Part shown: positions 61,224 to 64,000 of the stretch, one piece after another
Numbering within the stretch: position 1 is the first letter of the stretch
Layout: each line of letters starts with the position of its first letter
Origin: Alishewanella aestuarii B11
GTDB lineage: Bacteria; Pseudomonadota; Gammaproteobacteria; Enterobacterales; Alteromonadaceae
NCBI RefSeq assembly: GCF_000280055.1
Contig: NZ_ALAB01000010.1
Span: 1-64,000 of the forward strand
Length of the DNA stretch: 64,000 bases
Direction: 5' to 3'
Made by a program: the position numbers and the translations under genes
Notes under the pieces: generated by a model
The model's database searches: none
Told to the model about the DNA's origin: nothing
What the model saw: the letters and a program-made list of their open reading frames with translations, nothing else

Positions 61224-61699
61224 TGCAAAACACAAAATTTCAGCTGTCTAAATGGCAGCATTTCTTAGCCCTGGGTTTTGGCAGTGGTTTAGCGCCAAAA
61301 GCACCCGGCACCTTTGGTACCTTAGCTGCGGTGCCACTGATCTTATTATTCAGCCAGTTAGGCACGCTGTGGTACGGGCTGTTTTTGCTATTTGGCACCG
61401 CACTGGGTTGCTATATTTGTGGCAAGGCTGCATCTGATGCCGGCGAGCATGATCACGGTGCCATTGTCTGGGATGAGATTATCGGCTTTATGCTAACAAT
61501 GCTGCTGGTGCCGATTTCGGTGAGCAGTCTGTTAGTGGGCTTTGTATTATTCCGCTTCTTTGATATTGTCAAACCCTGGCCGATCCGTTGGTTTGATCAG
61601 CGCGTGCATGGAGGAGTTGGCATTATGCTGGACGACCTGTTGGCAGCAATACCGGCCTTACTGATTATGCACGCCTTGCTGAAGCAGGGTTGGTTATAA
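61223..61699 (+). CDS. pgpA: Phosphatidylglycerophosphatase A
   Basis: Integral inner-membrane enzyme removing phosphate from phosphatidylglycerophosphate to give phosphatidylglycerol. 158 residues, with GSGLAPKAPGTFGTLAAVP in the N-terminal part, the acidic VWDEIIGF and the C-terminal FDIVKPWPIRWFDQ ... GIMLDDLLAA metal-binding region, between three to four hydrophobic helices. Start overlaps the thiL stop (TGATG). Last gene of the operon. Confidence 0.96.
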   Translation: MQNTKFQLSKWQHFLALGFGSGLAPKAPGTFGTLAAVPLILLFSQLGTLWYGLFLLFGTALGCYICGKAASDAGEHDHGAIVWDEIIGFMLTMLLVPISVSSLLVGFVLFRFFDIVKPWPIRWFDQRVHGGVGIMLDDLLAAIPALLIMHALLKQGWL

Positions 61700-61723
61700 G
61701 GACACCTAATCTACGGAGGGGAG

Positions 61724-64000
61724 ATGCGACTACTCTGCATGTTACTGGCGTTGTGCTATTTGTTGCCCGTGCAGGCCGCCACCTCTTCGGTGTTCGATTA
61801 CGATATTAAACACTGGACCAGTGCCAACGGTCTGGCCAGTAACTCAGTACGTACCATCACGCAAGACCAGCAAGGTTATTTATGGTTCGGCACCCTCTAC
61901 GGCTTGCATCGCTTCGATGGCCAGCAATTTGAAATCTTCACCACTGAAACTCATCCTCAGCTGGCCAGTAATGCGATTACCCAGCTACTAACCGATAAAG
62001 AAGGCCGGATTTGGGTCGGTACCAAAGCCGGTTTATCGGTGTTCCATCCGCAACAATGGCAATTTCAGCGTTTACCGCTCTACAACGAAGTCACGTCATT
62101 ACTCGAGCTGGATAACGGTGAAATCTGGGTTGCTGCCGACCAACTGTTCAGTGTCAGTCAGGGCCAGGTGAAACGGGTGGAACATATCAAAGCCGTTGTC
62201 AGCCAGCTAACGTATTTTCAGCAACAGCTGTGGGTTGCCGCGGCGGAATATTTGTATCAGCGGACCCCTGAGGGCGAGTGGTTACAACATGCGTTGCCAA
62301 CAGAATTAATGCAAACCCCACTCTACGATCTCAGTGGTACCGATGAGGGCTTATTTCTGGCCAGTGAATCCGGGCTATACCGGCTGACTGAGCAGGGGGT
62401 CAGAGCGCAGGCTCTGCCAGATGGCAGCGTGGCGCCGGTGTATCAGGTGTTGCAGGATGCCCATGGTGCAACCTGGATCTCAGCCTACCGCAAGTTGTTC
62501 TACCGTTTTGGCCAGGAGCATTGGCAAACTGTTACGCTGGAGGAGTTAGGCAGTTCGCCATGGTTTAGCGCGCTGTATCAGGATCAACAACAACATCTGT
62601 GGCTAAGCAGTTTTAGCGACGGTGTGTTTCGCGCCAGCCTGGCGCAGATCCGGCGATTACTGCCCGGTCATGAGCCGGTGGTACGTAGCCTCGGGTTGAC
62701 ACCACAAGGACAATTGCTGATAGCGGCCCAGACTGAGTTAGGTATTCTCGATAAGGCCGGCTTCTACCGGCAATTACTGGCGGAAGAGGCGTTGCAGGCG
62801 CAAACAGTCCATGACATGTTCTGGCCGGATGGTCAGACGCTGTGGTTGGCCATGGAGCGCGGATTGTATCAGCTGGATGAGGAGCAGGCGCGTTTACTGC
62901 CGGTATTCCCGCAGTTACAGGGACAAACGGTGAGGGCTATTTTGCCGGATCAGCAGGGACAGATTTGGATCGCGGCCTTGCAGGGCCTGTATCAGGTTAT
63001 TGATGGCGAACTCCATTTCTCAGAGCTGAATCAGCAGCTTGAATCACGTCAGATCACCACCCTGAATCGTAACGAGCGGCAGCTATTATTGGGTACCAGT
63101 CGCGGTTTGTACCGCTGGCAGAATAACAGATTAAGCCGGCAGGGCTCAGGCACTGCGCTCTACAACGCCTATATACTGGCGGCGCTGCTACTACCGGATG
63201 ATACTATGCTGGTCAGTACTCTGGATGACGGGATCTTTATTATGTTACCAGGGCAGAGCTGGCAGCATTTGCACGGTGGTAATGGCCTGGTGCATGGTCC
63301 GGCAGTGAGTTTTTACTATCATCAACATAGTGGCTGGATTTGGGTTAGTACCCACAAGGGTATCTTTCGTTTGCAACGCGCCAGTCTGGAAGCCGCCCGC
63401 ACTGAGGGCTACCGGCTGGAAGAGATTTTATCGCCATTTGATCGGCAAATGGGCTCGCTGTCGAGTCGATGCTGCAATGGCGCTGGTGCAGCCAAGGTCG
63501 TCTACTGGCAGCAACAGCTTTGGTATCCGACGTTAAAAGGCGTCGTCAGTGTGCCTGAGCTGCCGGCAGTCAGTGCGTTACCAGAGCCAAGGCCGCACCT
63601 GAAATCGGTTAATGCGCAGCATTTTTACCCGGTTGCCGCCACGCAGCGTAGTGTGGTGCTGGAGCAATATGAGCGCAATATGCAGCTTAACTTTACCGCG
63701 CTGGAGTTTGACCGGCCGGAAAGTCTGGTATTTCGCTATAAGTTAGAGGGTTTTGATCAGGATTGGCAAGTCAGCCCGCTGCGCCGCGAAGCGGTGTACA
63801 CTAACCTGCCGCCGGGTAATTTTGAATTCTTATTGCAGGTAAAGTACCGGCATCAGCAATGGCAGGATGCGGCACAGACACAACTGCAGCTGGTGATCCC
63901 ACGCCGTTTTGATGAGACGCTGCTCTATCGTCTACTCTGGTTATTGCTATTTATCAGCACCCTTTACGGCTTGTTCTGGTTATACCGGCAGAACGCTCTG
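61724..64000 (+). CDS. Reg_prop/Y_Y_Y sensor protein, truncated by the window edge
   Basis: An uninterrupted frame from ATG 61724 (GGAGGGGAG upstream) to the last base: 759 codons without a stop. A signal peptide (MRLLCMLLALCYLLPVQA) leads into repeated two-component-regulator-propeller blades (DQQGYLWFGTLYGLHRFDG, DKEGRIWVGTKAGLSVF and similar), a Y_Y_Y domain (about residues 645-725) and a transmembrane helix (LYRLLWLLLFISTLYGLFW) at the very end. A cytoplasmic output domain must follow outside the window: histidine kinase, GGDEF or helix-turn-helix. Sugar or other periplasmic ligands are typical for the family; none can be named here. Confidence 0.88.
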   Translation, partial: MRLLCMLLALCYLLPVQAATSSVFDYDIKHWTSANGLASNSVRTITQDQQGYLWFGTLYGLHRFDGQQFEIFTTETHPQLASNAITQLLTDKEGRIWVGTKAGLSVFHPQQWQFQRLPLYNEVTSLLELDNGEIWVAADQLFSVSQGQVKRVEHIKAVVSQLTYFQQQLWVAAAEYLYQRTPEGEWLQHALPTELMQTPLYDLSGTDEGLFLASESGLYRLTEQGVRAQALPDGSVAPVYQVLQDAHGATWISAYRKLFYRFGQEHWQTVTLEELGSSPWFSALYQDQQQHLWLSSFSDGVFRASLAQIRRLLPGHEPVVRSLGLTPQGQLLIAAQTELGILDKAGFYRQLLAEEALQAQTVHDMFWPDGQTLWLAMERGLYQLDEEQARLLPVFPQLQGQTVRAILPDQQGQIWIAALQGLYQVIDGELHFSELNQQLESRQITTLNRNERQLLLGTSRGLYRWQNNRLSRQGSGTALYNAYILAALLLPDDTMLVSTLDDGIFIMLPGQSWQHLHGGNGLVHGPAVSFYYHQHSGWIWVSTHKGIFRLQRASLEAARTEGYRLEEILSPFDRQMGSLSSRCCNGAGAAKVVYWQQQLWYPTLKGVVSVPELPAVSALPEPRPHLKSVNAQHFYPVAATQRSVVLEQYERNMQLNFTALEFDRPESLVFRYKLEGFDQDWQVSPLRREAVYTNLPPGNFEFLLQVKYRHQQWQDAAQTQLQLVIPRRFDETLLYRLLWLLLFISTLYGLFWLYRQNAL

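Overview
The window is a stretch of gammaproteobacterial chromosome. Gene order and content (tig-clpP-clpX-lon-hupB-ppiD, pspF-sapABCDF facing pspABC-ycjXF, a TyrR-linked tyrosine catabolic cluster, nrdR-ribD-ribE-ribBX-ribH-nusB-thiL-pgpA) suggest an Alteromonadales/Rheinheimera-like organism. The assignment to that group is inference from gene content. No rRNA and no CRISPR array are visible.

Region 1 (1 to about 9,918) is accessory DNA, visibly richer in A+T than the rest. It holds genes of unknown function (410-3202 and 8806-9492), a DUF4238 protein, an intact ISAs1-family insertion sequence with a 10-bp target duplication, a lipoprotein, an SOS-controlled umuDC operon, a HAD phosphatase and a tiny operon of an AbrB-like protein plus a HigA N-terminal fragment. 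It ends at a 26-bp copy of a tRNA-Arg 3' end (9893-9918), directly followed by tRNA-His and tRNA-Pro. This is the layout of an island integrated into a tRNA-Arg gene whose other end lies left of the window.

Region 2 (10,110 to about 12,450) is a repeat cluster. Two copies of a repeat of about 250 bp surround a second palindromic element, and one copy is split by an IS110-family (IS1111-like) element that has a long non-coding end downstream of its recombinase gene.

Region 3 (12,452 to 24,748) is core genome: proBA, trigger factor, ClpXP, Lon (with a heat-shock-type promoter), HU-beta and PpiD, that is, proline synthesis followed by a protein folding and proteolysis block, then a periplasmic sensor-like protein.

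Region 4 (24,854 to 35,159) is envelope stress. pspF is the first gene of an overlapping pspF-sapABCDF operon and is divergent from pspABC-ycjX-ycjF. Region 5 (35,303 to 45,970) has methionine gamma-lyase, CheV, then phenylalanine hydroxylase, carbinolamine dehydratase, the regulator TyrR and hpd-hmgA-fah-maiA. Together these take Phe/Tyr to fumarate and acetoacetate, except for the aminotransferase step. TyrR-box-like sites lie in front of phhA and hpd. A PAS/GAF-like protein and a small membrane protein follow.

Region 6 (45,975 to 64,000) holds MltD, GloB, a YafS-like methyltransferase, a TraB/GumN protein, DUF2058, a DEAD-box helicase, a cold-shock protein, DNA polymerase IV, GlyA, NrdR and the riboflavin/NusB/ThiL/PgpA operon. 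It ends inside a large Reg_prop/Y_Y_Y sensor gene that runs off the right edge.
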